Origin: Mycobacterium sp. 852002-40037_SCH5390672
GTDB lineage: Bacteria > Actinomycetota > Actinomycetes > Mycobacteriales > Mycobacteriaceae
Length of the DNA: 37,373 bases
Assembly (NCBI RefSeq): GCF_001665875.1
Contig: NZ_LZTA01000036.1
Location: 1 to 37,373 of the forward strand
Direction: 5' to 3'
The translations under genes were made by a program, and so were the position numbers. Below the pieces are notes generated by a model that was not told where the DNA came from, made no database searches, and saw nothing but the letters and a program-made list of their open reading frames with translations. Positions 8,447-17,266 of this stretch are shown in pieces (position 1 is the stretch's first letter; each line of letters opens with the position of its first letter).

Positions 8447-9628
8447 ATGAACCAGGTCCGCGACGCCGTCATCGTCGGAGCCGTCCGCACCCCCATCGGC
8501 AAGGGCAAGGCCAGTGGCGCGCTGCACGATGTGTTGCCCGCCGATCTGCTGGCACACAGCCTGCGCGAGCTGGTGGCACGCACCGGAGTGGATCCGGCAC
8601 AAGTCGACGACGTCATCGCCGGCGCCGTCACTCAGGTCGGCGACCAGGCGGCCAACATCGCCCGTAACGCCCTGCTGGGTGCGGGGTTCCCGGAGTCGGT
8701 TCCCGGTGTCACGATCGACCGCCAATGCGGTAGCAGTCAGCAGGCCATCAGCTTCGCCGCCCAGGGGGTGATCGCCGGGGCCTACGACCTCGTCATCGCC
8801 GGCGGCGTGGAGTCGATGAGCCGCGTGCCGATGGGCAGCCAGGTCTCGCCGGGCAGCAACCCGATGGGCGAGGACATGACCCGCCGCTACCCCGACGGCC
8901 TGGTGCCGCAGGGCATCAGCGCCGAACTGATCGCCGCGAAGTGGGGCTTTTCGCGCACCCAGCTCGACGAGTTCTCGGCCGGCAGCCACGACAGGGCCGC
9001 CCACGCCACCAAGGAAGGCCTGTTCGAAAACGAACTCATCCCGATCGCCGGGCTGGCCACCGACGAGATCATCCGCCCCGGCACGACCGTGCAGACGCTG
9101 GCCGGATTGCAGCCGGCGTTCTACAGCGACGCGGCCAAAGCACGCTTCCCGCAGATCAATTGGGAGATCACGCCCGGCAACTCCTCGCCGCTGTCCGACG
9201 GCAGCGCCGCGGTGCTGATCACCAGCAGTGACGTCGCCAAGAAGCTGGGGCTGCGCCCGCTGGCGCGGATCCACACCACCACCGTGGTGGGCTCCGACCC
9301 GCTCTACATGCTGACCGGCGTTATCCCGGCCACCGAGAAGGTGCTGTCGAAGGCGGGTCTGACGCTGGCCGACATCGACCTGTTCGAAGTCAACGAGGCG
9401 TTTGCGCCCGTGGTCCTGGCGTGGGCTCAGGACACCGGGGCGGATTTGGCCAAGACCAACGTCAACGGCGGCGCAATCGCGATCGGTCATCCCTTGGGCG
9501 CCAGCGGGGCTCGCCTGATGACGACACTCGTCAACGCTCTTCAGCAGCGCGGCGGCCGCTACGGGCTGCAGACGATGTGCGAGGGCGGCGGCATGGCCAA
9601 CGCCACCATCATCGAGCGGCTGGGCTAG
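8447..9628 (+). CDS. Acetyl-CoA acetyltransferase / 3-ketoacyl-CoA thiolase
   Basis: 393 residues, full length for the thiolase family. The nucleophilic cysteine is in DRQCGSSQQAISF near residue 90, the catalytic histidine in NVNGGAIAIGHPLGASGARL, and the second cysteine in MCEGGGMANATIIERLG. The N terminus DAVIVGAVRTPIGKGKG-like segment is standard. The enzyme cleaves or condenses acyl-CoAs in the cytoplasm. Its sequence pattern resembles FadA5/FadA6-type thiolases, but sterol-ring or fatty-acid specificity cannot be read here. ATG 8447 is supported by AAGGAGGAG just upstream. It is a single-gene unit divergent from the HxlR regulator, which is its likely controller. Confidence 0.95.
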   Translation: MNQVRDAVIVGAVRTPIGKGKASGALHDVLPADLLAHSLRELVARTGVDPAQVDDVIAGAVTQVGDQAANIARNALLGAGFPESVPGVTIDRQCGSSQQAISFAAQGVIAGAYDLVIAGGVESMSRVPMGSQVSPGSNPMGEDMTRRYPDGLVPQGISAELIAAKWGFSRTQLDEFSAGSHDRAAHATKEGLFENELIPIAGLATDEIIRPGTTVQTLAGLQPAFYSDAAKARFPQINWEITPGNSSPLSDGSAAVLITSSDVAKKLGLRPLARIHTTTVVGSDPLYMLTGVIPATEKVLSKAGLTLADIDLFEVNEAFAPVVLAWAQDTGADLAKTNVNGGAIAIGHPLGASGARLMTTLVNALQQRGGRYGLQTMCEGGGMANATIIERLG

Positions 9629-9734
9629 CAACGCCCCCGACACCCGAGATTGTTGGGATCGGTAGCCCCGCTAACGGCACAGAATTTCGCTAAGGGTCGG
9701 CGTAACGTACGGCCCATCAGCGAGAGGATTCGCC

Positions 9735-10085
9735 GTGAACGCCCGTCGCACGTTGAAGCGGTTCACTGCCGGAACGCTGTTATCGAGCAGCATCGCGGTA
9801 GCCGCGTTAGGGCTGGCCTCGGGCAACGCTCAAGCCGATCCTAACGACCACTGCTCCACGCGATCCGGATGCTATAAGGGGCCGGGAATGCGCTGGTGCC
9901 CAGGCGATTACGTATGGCCCGCCTTGGTTGCGACGGGCTGGGACTTGAGTGTCTGCCACGTGTACCACATCACCTTCGACAACAGCAGCAACCCCAACGG
10001 GATTGCCGAGGGGCCAGGACCTCCGCCAGCACCGCCGCCCCCACCCGGCAGCAAGTGCCCGCCTATCGCGTGGATGTGCCCGTAA
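9735..10085 (+). CDS. Secreted six-cysteine, proline-rich protein of unknown function
   Basis: 116 residues from GTG 9735, with GAGAGG 7-8 bases upstream. Basic N terminus MNARRTLKRF, hydrophobic core to about residue 29, and AQA|DP cleavage after A34. The mature chain has six cysteines (C40 and five more, the last as the penultimate residue) and a run of prolines (GPGPPPAPPPPPGSKC) near the C terminus, consistent with a disulfide-bonded exported protein crossing the cell wall. I recall similar small mycobacterial exported proteins but no function. It stands alone after the thiolase gene. Confidence 0.75.
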   Translation: MNARRTLKRFTAGTLLSSSIAVAALGLASGNAQADPNDHCSTRSGCYKGPGMRWCPGDYVWPALVATGWDLSVCHVYHITFDNSSNPNGIAEGPGPPPAPPPPPGSKCPPIAWMCP

Positions 10086-10210
10086 CGCGGATGGCGTCGG
10101 CGGCGCGCACCGTATACGAACCGTCGTCGCTGGATGTTCGCGCGGAAGTCACGCCGGCTGGGTCAGCCCGGTGATGCGAACGACTCCACTCGGGACGGCG
10201 GAAGGCGTTG

Positions 10211-10235
10211 GCTGTGACGGAAAATCCTTCACAGC
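10211..10235. repeat. Hairpin with TGTGA/TCACA arms before the first cyclase gene
   Basis: GCTGTGACGGA at 10211-10221 and TCCTTCACAGC at 10225-10235 pair at 10 of 11 positions around an AAA loop. It lies in the 284-base gap before the cyclase gene at 10370 and could be an operator, or a terminator-like stem. TGTGA and TCACA are the half-sites of CRP-type regulators, but here they are 11 bases apart instead of 6. Confidence 0.5.
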
Positions 10236-10369
10236 GTTTGGGGGGCGGGCGGAAAAGACGGTCGTCGCAACTACTGCGGACCAGTTTCGTGGGTCCCGTG
10301 TGAGCTGTTGTCTGGACTGTTCCTTTGATGTTCGAGGTGGGGCAGGGTTCGTTGTGACATTCTGCAATA

Positions 10370-13045
10370 GTGTCCGCTCCTGCGACCGCTGCTCCTGCGG
10401 GAGTGGTGACGTTTCTGTTCACCGATATCGAGGGATCGACCCGTCGGTGGGAGTCAGACGCGGGTGCGATGCGGGCGGCGCTGGCCGCCCATGACGAGGT
10501 GTTGCGTAAGGCGATCGATGGGCACGGGGGCTGGTTGTTCAAGCACACCGGTGACGGCGTGTGCGCAGCGTTCGCGTCGCCGAAATCCGCGGTCGACGCA
10601 GCTGTAACCGCGCAGCGGGCACTGGAATTGCCGGTGCGGATGGGGATCGCGACCGGAGAAGCGGAGCTGCAGGGGGCGGACTACTTCGGTGCCGTGCTGA
10701 ATCGCGCCGCGCGGGTGATGGCCGCCGGGCACGGCGGTCAGATCCTGTTGGCCGACTCGACGGCGGGTCTGCTCAGCGGAGTTGATCTGCTGGATCTGGG
10801 GCCGCGACGGTTGCGGGACCTGCCGACCACCGTGGAGGTGTTCCAGGTCCGAGCGCCGGGGCTACGCACGGATTTTCCGCCGTTACGTGCACTCGATGCC
10901 AGTCCTGGGAACCTGCGGCCTCCGAGCACGAGCTTCATCGGGCGTGAGTCGGAGGTCGCCGAGCTGCAAGCGGCGATGAAGGCTCATCGGTTGATTACGT
11001 TGACCGGGGTGGGCGGGGTCGGCAAAACCCGCCTGGCAGTGGAGGTCGCGGGGCGGCTGGCCGATGAATTCCCGGACGGGGTCTGGTTTTTCGAGCTGGC
11101 CGCGGTAATCGACCCGGCCGCGGTGCCCGACGCCGTCGCGGCGGTGCTGGGCATCATCCAACAGCCCGGCAAGAGCGTGGCTGACAGCGTCGCGGCCGCG
11201 TCGGAGGGCAGGGTGCGGCTGCTGGTGTTCGACAACTGCGAGCACGTTGTCGACAGCGTCGCGGATCTGGTCGAGGCGATCCTGGCCGCCTCGGCGACCG
11301 TCACGATTCTGGCGACCAGCCGCGAAGGAGTGGGGGTCAGCGACGAACAGTTATGGCGTGTCCCGTCGCTGGACGTCAACTCCGGGGCCGGATCGGCCGC
11401 GGTGAACCTTTTCGTCGACCGTGCACACAGTGTGGTGTCGGACTTCTCGCTGGCCCAGCCCGGCGAGGCGGACGCCGTGGTGGAAATCTGCCGCCGCCTG
11501 GACGGCATACCGTTGGCCATCGAGTTGGCGGCCTCGCGAATGGCGTCGATGACCGCCAGCGAGATACGTGATCGTCTGGATCAGCGGTTCCGGCTGCTGG
11601 TCGGTCCGCGGCGCGGCCTGTCACGCCACCAAACGCTGCGCCACGCGGTGGCGTGGTCCTATGACCACCTCGAGGACCCGGAAAAGGCGCTGCTGGAGCG
11701 GTGTTCGGTGTTCACCGGGGGATTCGACCTCCAAAGTGCCTGCGCCGTCATGGGTTCCGATGATGACTTCGCCACCCTGGATCTGCTGGATGCCCTGGTG
11801 CGCAAGTCGCTGTTGGTCGCCGACCGGTCTTCGGGGCGGACACGGTTTTCGATGCTGGAGACGATCCGCCAGTTCGCCGAGGAGCAACTCGTAGCCCGTG
11901 GCGAAGCATCCGAGATTCGGGCCGCCCACTCGCGGTACTTCGCTGGACGTGAAACCGACATCCTGGCCCTGTGGGACAGTCCCCGCCAGCGGGAGGCCTA
12001 CGACTGGTTGACCGTCGAGCTGCCCAATCTGCGCACCGCGTTTCGGTGGGCCGCCGAGCAGGGCGATCTGGATGTCGCCGCCACCATCGCCACCCTTGCG
12101 GGGTGGCTCGGCGTTGGGGCCCAAATCTATGAGCCGGTCGCCTGGGCCGAAGAGCTGATCGAGTCCGCCCGCGCGGTCGACCACCCCCGGCTGGCGACCC
12201 TGTATGTGATTGCGTCGCGGTGCTTCACGACCGGACGGATCGAGGCGGCTGTCGGCTATTGCGACGCCGCGCAGAACGTTCTCGGCAGGAGCCGCGAGGG
12301 GCTGCCGTACGGTATCGAGGGCTTGCTTGGAGTTGTGTACCTAGTCATCGGGCAGCCCGAGCGGTTGGCCGAGTTGTGCCGCGCCCAGCTCGCACGCCGC
12401 CGCGACAACGATGTGCACCTCCGGACATGGTTGGTTATCGCTTTTGCGCTGGCCGGTTCCGGCGAGGAGGCGAGGGATTCCGCGGATGGCCTCATCGAGG
12501 CCGCGGAGGCAACGGCCAACCCGCACTTGCTCGCGTTGGCGCTCGGTGCCTACGGTGCGGCGTTCCGCGACACGGATCCCGTCGGGGCGCGTAACGCCCT
12601 TAGCCGGGGTCTGGTGATCGCCCAAGACAGTGGCAACCGCACCATCGCGTCAACTATGGCGAGCACTCTGGCACGACTTGAGGCCGAACACGGCGACCCG
12701 GTGGCCGCGCTCGATCACCTCGATTTGGCGATCAGCAACTACCACAACGCCGGCGACACCGCGACGATCCGCGTCCCGCTGGCCGTCCTCGCCGCTCTTT
12801 TCGACCGGCTCGGACGCTGCGAACCTGCGGCCACCATCGCCGGGTTCACGGTCGGTGTTATGGCTGAGCGGGCTTTCCCTGAATTCACCGCCGCGATCGC
12901 CCACCTGCGCGACATTCTCGGCGATGCGACCTACGAATCCCTCGCCCACAAGGGCGAGGCGATGACGACCGCCGCCAGCGCAACCTACGCATACGACCAA
13001 ATCGACCAGGCCCGAACAGAACTCGAGCGACGTATTGATGACTAG
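10370..13045 (+). CDS. Class III cyclase / STAND ATPase protein, canonical Lys-Asp cyclase
   Basis: 891 residues. The N-terminal class III nucleotide cyclase domain (about 10-170) has every key residue: metal aspartates D19 (FTDIEGST) and D62 (KHTGDG), purine-selecting K58 and D104 (DYFG), and transition-state N111 and R115 (NRAAR). This predicts cAMP synthesis. Next is an NB-ARC/STAND ATPase with Walker A GVGGVGKT near 213-220, Walker B LLVFDNCEH near 283-291, and the GIPLAIELAAS motif. The rest is TPR-like helical repeat. It ends without the LuxR-type helix-turn-helix that closes its neighbour and relatives such as Rv2488c, and no HTH remnant follows the stop. It is cytoplasmic, starts at GTG, and lies 269 bases before the second cyclase gene. 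What it senses is unknown. Confidence 0.92.
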   Translation: MSAPATAAPAGVVTFLFTDIEGSTRRWESDAGAMRAALAAHDEVLRKAIDGHGGWLFKHTGDGVCAAFASPKSAVDAAVTAQRALELPVRMGIATGEAELQGADYFGAVLNRAARVMAAGHGGQILLADSTAGLLSGVDLLDLGPRRLRDLPTTVEVFQVRAPGLRTDFPPLRALDASPGNLRPPSTSFIGRESEVAELQAAMKAHRLITLTGVGGVGKTRLAVEVAGRLADEFPDGVWFFELAAVIDPAAVPDAVAAVLGIIQQPGKSVADSVAAASEGRVRLLVFDNCEHVVDSVADLVEAILAASATVTILATSREGVGVSDEQLWRVPSLDVNSGAGSAAVNLFVDRAHSVVSDFSLAQPGEADAVVEICRRLDGIPLAIELAASRMASMTASEIRDRLDQRFRLLVGPRRGLSRHQTLRHAVAWSYDHLEDPEKALLERCSVFTGGFDLQSACAVMGSDDDFATLDLLDALVRKSLLVADRSSGRTRFSMLETIRQFAEEQLVARGEASEIRAAHSRYFAGRETDILALWDSPRQREAYDWLTVELPNLRTAFRWAAEQGDLDVAATIATLAGWLGVGAQIYEPVAWAEELIESARAVDHPRLATLYVIASRCFTTGRIEAAVGYCDAAQNVLGRSREGLPYGIEGLLGVVYLVIGQPERLAELCRAQLARRRDNDVHLRTWLVIAFALAGSGEEARDSADGLIEAAEATANPHLLALALGAYGAAFRDTDPVGARNALSRGLVIAQDSGNRTIASTMASTLARLEAEHGDPVAALDHLDLAISNYHNAGDTATIRVPLAVLAALFDRLGRCEPAATIAGFTVGVMAERAFPEFTAAIAHLRDILGDATYESLAHKGEAMTTAASATYAYDQIDQARTELERRIDD

Positions 13046-13205
13046 ATCAATAGATGTTCCCCACCCAAGGTCAATCCGCAGTTTCGGCGAGCACTCCAAG
13101 AAGCGGTGGGTGATGGGTTGCATGGGGTGTTCGGGACCGGGACGCGCGCGCAGGAGGGCCGCATCACCACGAGCCTCAGGTTCAACGCGGTACTGGACAG
13201 TGGCT

Positions 13206-13225
13206 GCCCGGATTCATCCCCGGGC
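13206..13225. repeat. Short GC-rich inverted repeat between the cyclase genes
   Basis: GCCCGG at 13206-13211 and CCGGGC at 13220-13225 form a 6-bp stem with an 8-base loop in the gap between the tandem cyclase genes. No T-run follows. It may end transcription of the first gene, but evidence is weak. Confidence 0.3.
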
Positions 13226-13314
13226 CCTAGTGAACTGAAATCGGTTGTAGGTACGTGCCCTGGCTGTCGCGATGTGCGCGGTTGTGCTGATGTTTTCCCG
13301 CATGCGCAGGCCGC

Positions 13315-16300
13315 ATGCTGACTACCATGAGCGGAATAGATCCACGCGCGGAAACACCGCTGGTGGACTGGAGCGCACTTGGCGTGAACGGGCTTTTGCC
13401 GACGGGCACGGTGACGTTGCTGTTGGCCGACGTCGAGGGCTCGACGCGGCTATGGGAGACGCAACCCGCCGAGATGACCGCCGCCATCGCCCGCCTGAAT
13501 GTCGCGGTGCCGGAAATCATCGTCGCCCACGACGGCGTGCGCCCGGTCGAGCAGGGCGAGGGGGACAGTTTCGTGGCGGCGTTCGCGCGCGCCTCCGACG
13601 CGCTGGCGGCCGCGCTGGCGTTGCAACAGGCGCCGTTGGCACCGATCAGGCTGCGTGTCGGTATCCATACCGGTGAGGTGCAGCTGCGCGATGAGGGTAA
13701 CTACGTCGGGCCGACGATTAACCGGACGGCACGGCTCCGCGATCTTGGGCACGGAGGTCAGACCGTGCTGTCGGGAGCGACCGAACCGCTGGTGGTCGAC
13801 CGGCTACCTGAGGGCGCCTGGCTGACCGAGCTGGGCACCCACGTGCTGCGGGATCTGCCGCGCCCGGAGCGGGTGGTGCAGCTGTGTCATCCCGACCTGA
13901 TCAACGAATTCCCTCCGCTACGGGTTTCTATTTCCGTTGTCTCCCAACATCTTCCGGTGCAGTTGACCAGATTCGTGGGTCGTGACGCAGAACTGGCCCA
14001 GCTGCGCGAGCTGCTGGCCGACAACCGGCTGGTGACGTTGACCGGTGCCGGCGGGGTGGGCAAAACCCGGCTGGCGGTGCAGGTCGCGGCCCAGCTGGCG
14101 ACGGAGTTCGGCGACGGGGCGTGGTATGCGGATTTGGCGGCGATCACCGACCGCGATGTTGTGCCGATCGCGGTGGCTCGCGCGCTGGGGCTACCCGATC
14201 AACCGAGCCGCTCCACGATGGACACTCTGACCCGTTTTGTCGCCGACCGCCACATGCTGGTCGTGCTGGACAACTGTGAGCATCTGCTGGATGCCAGCGC
14301 AGCACTGATCGTTGCCCTGCTCGGCGCGGGTGCGAAGTTGACGTTGTTGGCGACCAGCCGTGAGGCGATCGGGGTGGCCGGCGAGATGGGCTTGCGGGTG
14401 CCCTCACTGTCGCTGGTCGATGAAGCCCTCGAACTGTTTGCCGACCGTGCTCGCCACGTCCGGCCGGATTTCGTCCCCAGCGATGACGATGCCGCTGCGA
14501 TGCTGGAAATCTGCCGTCGCCTCGATGGGGTCCCGCTGGCGATCGAGCTCGCCGCCGCACGGGTGCGGGCGTTGTCGCTGGCCGAGATCGTCGACAGTCT
14601 GCATGACCGATTCCGGCTGTTGACCGGTGGTGCGCGCACCGCGGTGCGTCGCCAGCAGACGATGCGCGCGTCGGTGGATTGGTCGCATGCGCTGTTGACC
14701 CTGCCAGAGCAGGTCCTGTTTCGCCGTTTGGCGGTGTTTATGGGTGGCTTCGATCTCGACGCCGCCCAATTCGTTTGCGGTGGCACTGATGTGGAGCGCT
14801 ACCAGGTCTTGGATCAGCTCACCCTGCTGGTCGACAAATCGCTGGTGGTCGCCGAGGACAGCGAAGGCCGAACCCATTACCGGCTGTTGGAGACGGTGCG
14901 CCAATACGCGCAGGAAAAGCTCGTAGAGTCCGGTGAAGCCGACACCGTGCGCACGCGTCACCGCGACCACTACACCACGCTCGCGGTCCTGCTCGACGCA
15001 CCGGCCGGCAATGATCATGAGCAGCGCATCGAGCAGGCCGAAACCGAGATCGACAATCTGCGCGCCGCGTTCGGGTGGAGTTGCGAAAAGTCCGACATCG
15101 AGCCGGCGTTGACACTGGCGTCGGCGCTGCAGCCGCTGTGGATGTCTCGGGGCCGCCTCCTGGAAGGGCTGGACTGGTTCGACACCGTCCTCACCGAAGA
15201 GGTCGCTCAGGACGCCGAGGTGGCGACCGCGGTACGCTCCCGGGCGCTAGCCGACGAGGCCGTGCTTGCCATGACGTTGGGTGCTGCGCACAGCGCGGAT
15301 CGGGCGCTGCAAGCCCTGGCGCTCGCACGCGAGGTCGATGATCCGGCCGTGCTGGCCAGGGCGCTGAGCGCCTGCGGCTTTACCGCCGCCTACAACGCCG
15401 AGTTGGCAGGCGCGCACTTCGCCGAGGCGCTGAAACTCGCCCGGGAGCTGGACGATAAGTGGCGGCTCAGCCAGATCCTGACCTGGCAGGCCAGCGCAGC
15501 GGTGGCCGCCGGTGACCCGATCGCGGCGCGCGCGGCCGCCGAAGAAGGACGCGACCTCGCCGACGCTCTCGGTGACGGATCCAACTCGCGCCACTGCCGC
15601 ATGTGCCTTGGAATCGCACAGCTAGGGCAGGGCGATCTGGCCGGCGCCGTCGCACAATTCGGCGCGGTGGCCGCCGAGGCCCAGGCCGCTCACGATGGGC
15701 TCCATGCGGCGGCCAACCTCGCGCACCAGGGCACCGCACTGGCCTGGCACGGTGAGACGGACGCGGCCCGGGACGCGGCCGACGCGAGCCTGGAGTCCGG
15801 GTCCGAACTTGGCGGGATCGCCGCGAGCCTTGGTTACTTCGCGTTGGCAAACGCGGCCCTGGCCGCCGGCGACGTTGAGACGGCGCTGGGCGCGGCCGCG
15901 GCGGCCTGGGAGCATGGGAGTGGTCTGCCGGGGTATGCGGCGCATCTGCGCCCCATCATCGCGAACGTCGCGCTGGCGGGCGGGGATCTGATCGCGGCCC
16001 GCCGCTGGGCCGACGAGGCTGTCGCGACGGCGCCAGGGTTCATCCTGTTGGTGGCGCTGAGCGCGCGCGCCCGAGTGGCGACCGCACAGGGTGAACCAGA
16101 GCAGGCTGAACACGACGCCCATGACGCGCTTGCCAGTGTTCCCGAAGGTTTCGCGTACCCGTTCATCCCCGACATCCTCGAATGCCTCGGCACGCTCGCC
16201 GGCGAGGCCGACAGTCACCGCGAAGCGGCGCGGCTTTTCGGCGCGGCGGCAGCGATCCGGCAGCGGATCGGCGCGGTGCGGTTCAAGGTCTGGGACGCCG

Positions 16301-16638
16301 ACTACGAAGCCTCAGTGGCGGCGCTGCGAGAAGCTATGGGCGACGACGACTTTGATGTTGCGTGGGCCGAGGGCGCGGCCCTTTCCACCGAGGAGGCGAT
16401 CGCTTACGCGCAGCGCGGCCGCGGCCAACGCAAACGGCCCGCCACTGGCTGGGCATCGCTGACGCCCACCGAGCGCGACGTGGTGCGGCTGGTCAGCCAA
16501 GGACTCGCCAACAACGACATCGCCACAAGGCTTTTCGTCTCACCGCGCACCGTGCAAACCCACCTCACCCACGTCTACACCAAACTGGGCCTGAGCTCGC
16601 GCGTCCAACTCGCCCAGGAAGCCACCCACCATGCCTGA
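13315..16638 (+). CDS. Class III cyclase / STAND ATPase / LuxR-HTH regulator, Gln-Asn type
   Basis: 1107 residues in four parts. The cyclase domain (about 30-190) keeps metal aspartates D39 (LADVEGST) and D84 (GEGDSF) and N136/R140 (NRTAR), but the purine-selecting pair is Q80 and N129 instead of Lys/Asp, as reported for M. tuberculosis Rv0386 (Gln57/Asn106). The STAND ATPase has Walker A GAGGVGKT near 243-251 and VVLDNCEHLLD near 315. A long alanine-rich TPR-like section follows. The C terminus (about 1046-1107) is a LuxR-type HTH: LTPTERDVVRLVSQGLANNDIA, then VSPRTVQTHLTHVYTKLG. It resembles Rv0386, Rv1358 and Rv2488c. Start ATG 13315 has AGG four bases upstream; ATG 13327 is an alternative. 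It is predicted to bind DNA; target and ligand are unknown. Confidence 0.94.
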   Translation: MLTTMSGIDPRAETPLVDWSALGVNGLLPTGTVTLLLADVEGSTRLWETQPAEMTAAIARLNVAVPEIIVAHDGVRPVEQGEGDSFVAAFARASDALAAALALQQAPLAPIRLRVGIHTGEVQLRDEGNYVGPTINRTARLRDLGHGGQTVLSGATEPLVVDRLPEGAWLTELGTHVLRDLPRPERVVQLCHPDLINEFPPLRVSISVVSQHLPVQLTRFVGRDAELAQLRELLADNRLVTLTGAGGVGKTRLAVQVAAQLATEFGDGAWYADLAAITDRDVVPIAVARALGLPDQPSRSTMDTLTRFVADRHMLVVLDNCEHLLDASAALIVALLGAGAKLTLLATSREAIGVAGEMGLRVPSLSLVDEALELFADRARHVRPDFVPSDDDAAAMLEICRRLDGVPLAIELAAARVRALSLAEIVDSLHDRFRLLTGGARTAVRRQQTMRASVDWSHALLTLPEQVLFRRLAVFMGGFDLDAAQFVCGGTDVERYQVLDQLTLLVDKSLVVAEDSEGRTHYRLLETVRQYAQEKLVESGEADTVRTRHRDHYTTLAVLLDAPAGNDHEQRIEQAETEIDNLRAAFGWSCEKSDIEPALTLASALQPLWMSRGRLLEGLDWFDTVLTEEVAQDAEVATAVRSRALADEAVLAMTLGAAHSADRALQALALAREVDDPAVLARALSACGFTAAYNAELAGAHFAEALKLARELDDKWRLSQILTWQASAAVAAGDPIAARAAAEEGRDLADALGDGSNSRHCRMCLGIAQLGQGDLAGAVAQFGAVAAEAQAAHDGLHAAANLAHQGTALAWHGETDAARDAADASLESGSELGGIAASLGYFALANAALAAGDVETALGAAAAAWEHGSGLPGYAAHLRPIIANVALAGGDLIAARRWADEAVATAPGFILLVALSARARVATAQGEPEQAEHDAHDALASVPEGFAYPFIPDILECLGTLAGEADSHREAARLFGAAAAIRQRIGAVRFKVWDADYEASVAALREAMGDDDFDVAWAEGAALSTEEAIAYAQRGRGQRKRPATGWASLTPTERDVVRLVSQGLANNDIATRLFVSPRTVQTHLTHVYTKLGLSSRVQLAQEATHHA

Positions 16639-16743
16639 ACGCCACTCGGAGCGGTCACCGGAATAACGCGACGCACCAAGGGAGTTGTGAAGACGGGAGG
16701 GCGCCGGCATGGCCAAACGCCACCATATTCGAGCCGCTCGACT

Positions 16744-16749
16744 AGGAGG
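16744..16749 (+). promoter_or_regulatory. Ribosome binding site selecting a TTG start
   Basis: AGGAGG ends 7 bases before TTG 16757. An in-frame ATG at 16709 has no comparable site at ideal spacing and would add a basic 16-residue leader, so the TTG is the better start for the DUF302 gene. Confidence 0.6.
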
Positions 16750-16756
16750 CACCGTC

Positions 16757-17260
16757 TTGAGCAACCCGGGAGAAACCCACTTCGACGGCGTACGGGTGCG
16801 CTACGACAGCGCCAAGAGCTACGACCGACTGCGCGCCGCGTTGCTCGCCGACATCGGCGAGCAACCGGTGCCGATCAACGACCTCGCGACGGCCACCGAT
16901 GACTGGGACTCCTACCGGCAGCGCGTCGAATCCCACGTCGGGCCAAGCGGATTCATGTTGTTCGGCGTGATCGACCACGGCGCGTGGATCACCAAGGTCG
17001 GCATCGACCGCAAGGTGTTGCGCGTGGTCCTCGGCAACCCGCTGATCGCCATCACCATGTTGCGCCACGACGTGACGGCCGGCCTGTTCGCCCCGGTCGA
17101 GCTGCTGGTTGCCGACGAGGGCGAGCGCCGCAGCAGCCTGACCTACGTCAAGCCGTCGTCGCTGATGGTCATCGAGCCGAATCCGGAATTGCTCAGCGCC
17201 GCACAGGGACTCGACGAGAAGCTGGCGGCGCTGGCCGCCAAGGTGACCGGCGGCTCCTGA
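16757..17260 (+). CDS. DUF302-family protein
   Basis: 167 residues from TTG 16757. The centre and C terminus match the DUF302 pattern: GFMLFGVIDHGAWITKVG, then VVLGNPLIAITMLRHDVTAGLFAPVELLV, then SSLTYVKPSSLM, and a closing helix LDEKLAALAAKVTG. DUF302 domains are small alpha-beta folds of uncertain role; several have been linked to heme or metal contexts, which I cannot support here. No signal peptide. It starts 118 bases after the LuxR-type cyclase gene on the same strand and is convergent with the SnoaL-like gene, 6 bases apart. An ATG at 16709 gives a 183-residue version. Confidence 0.8.
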   Translation: MSNPGETHFDGVRVRYDSAKSYDRLRAALLADIGEQPVPINDLATATDDWDSYRQRVESHVGPSGFMLFGVIDHGAWITKVGIDRKVLRVVLGNPLIAITMLRHDVTAGLFAPVELLVADEGERRSSLTYVKPSSLMVIEPNPELLSAAQGLDEKLAALAAKVTGGS

Positions 17261-17266
17261 GCCCGC

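Noticed and set aside
8420..9643. A 407-residue open frame on the minus strand opposite the thiolase
   Set aside because: It is a shadow of the thiolase gene; no motifs and an unusual composition, while the plus-strand protein has complete catalytic residues.
9629..9734. A regulatory RNA or riboswitch between the thiolase and the exported-protein gene
   Set aside because: Only 106 bases with no clear stem or conserved motif.
10211..10235. A canonical CRP site
   Set aside because: The half-sites TGTGA and TCACA are 11 bases apart; mycobacterial CRP sites have 6. Kept as a hairpin only.
13046..13314. A degraded LuxR HTH remnant after the first cyclase gene
   Set aside because: Reading all frames shows no TPTERDVV-like or RTVQTHL-like segment, so the lack of HTH is not explained by a frameshift here.
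16709..16756. N-terminal extension of the DUF302 protein from ATG 16709
   Set aside because: The AGGAGG at 16744-16749 fits TTG 16757, and the extra residues are basic and outside the domain.
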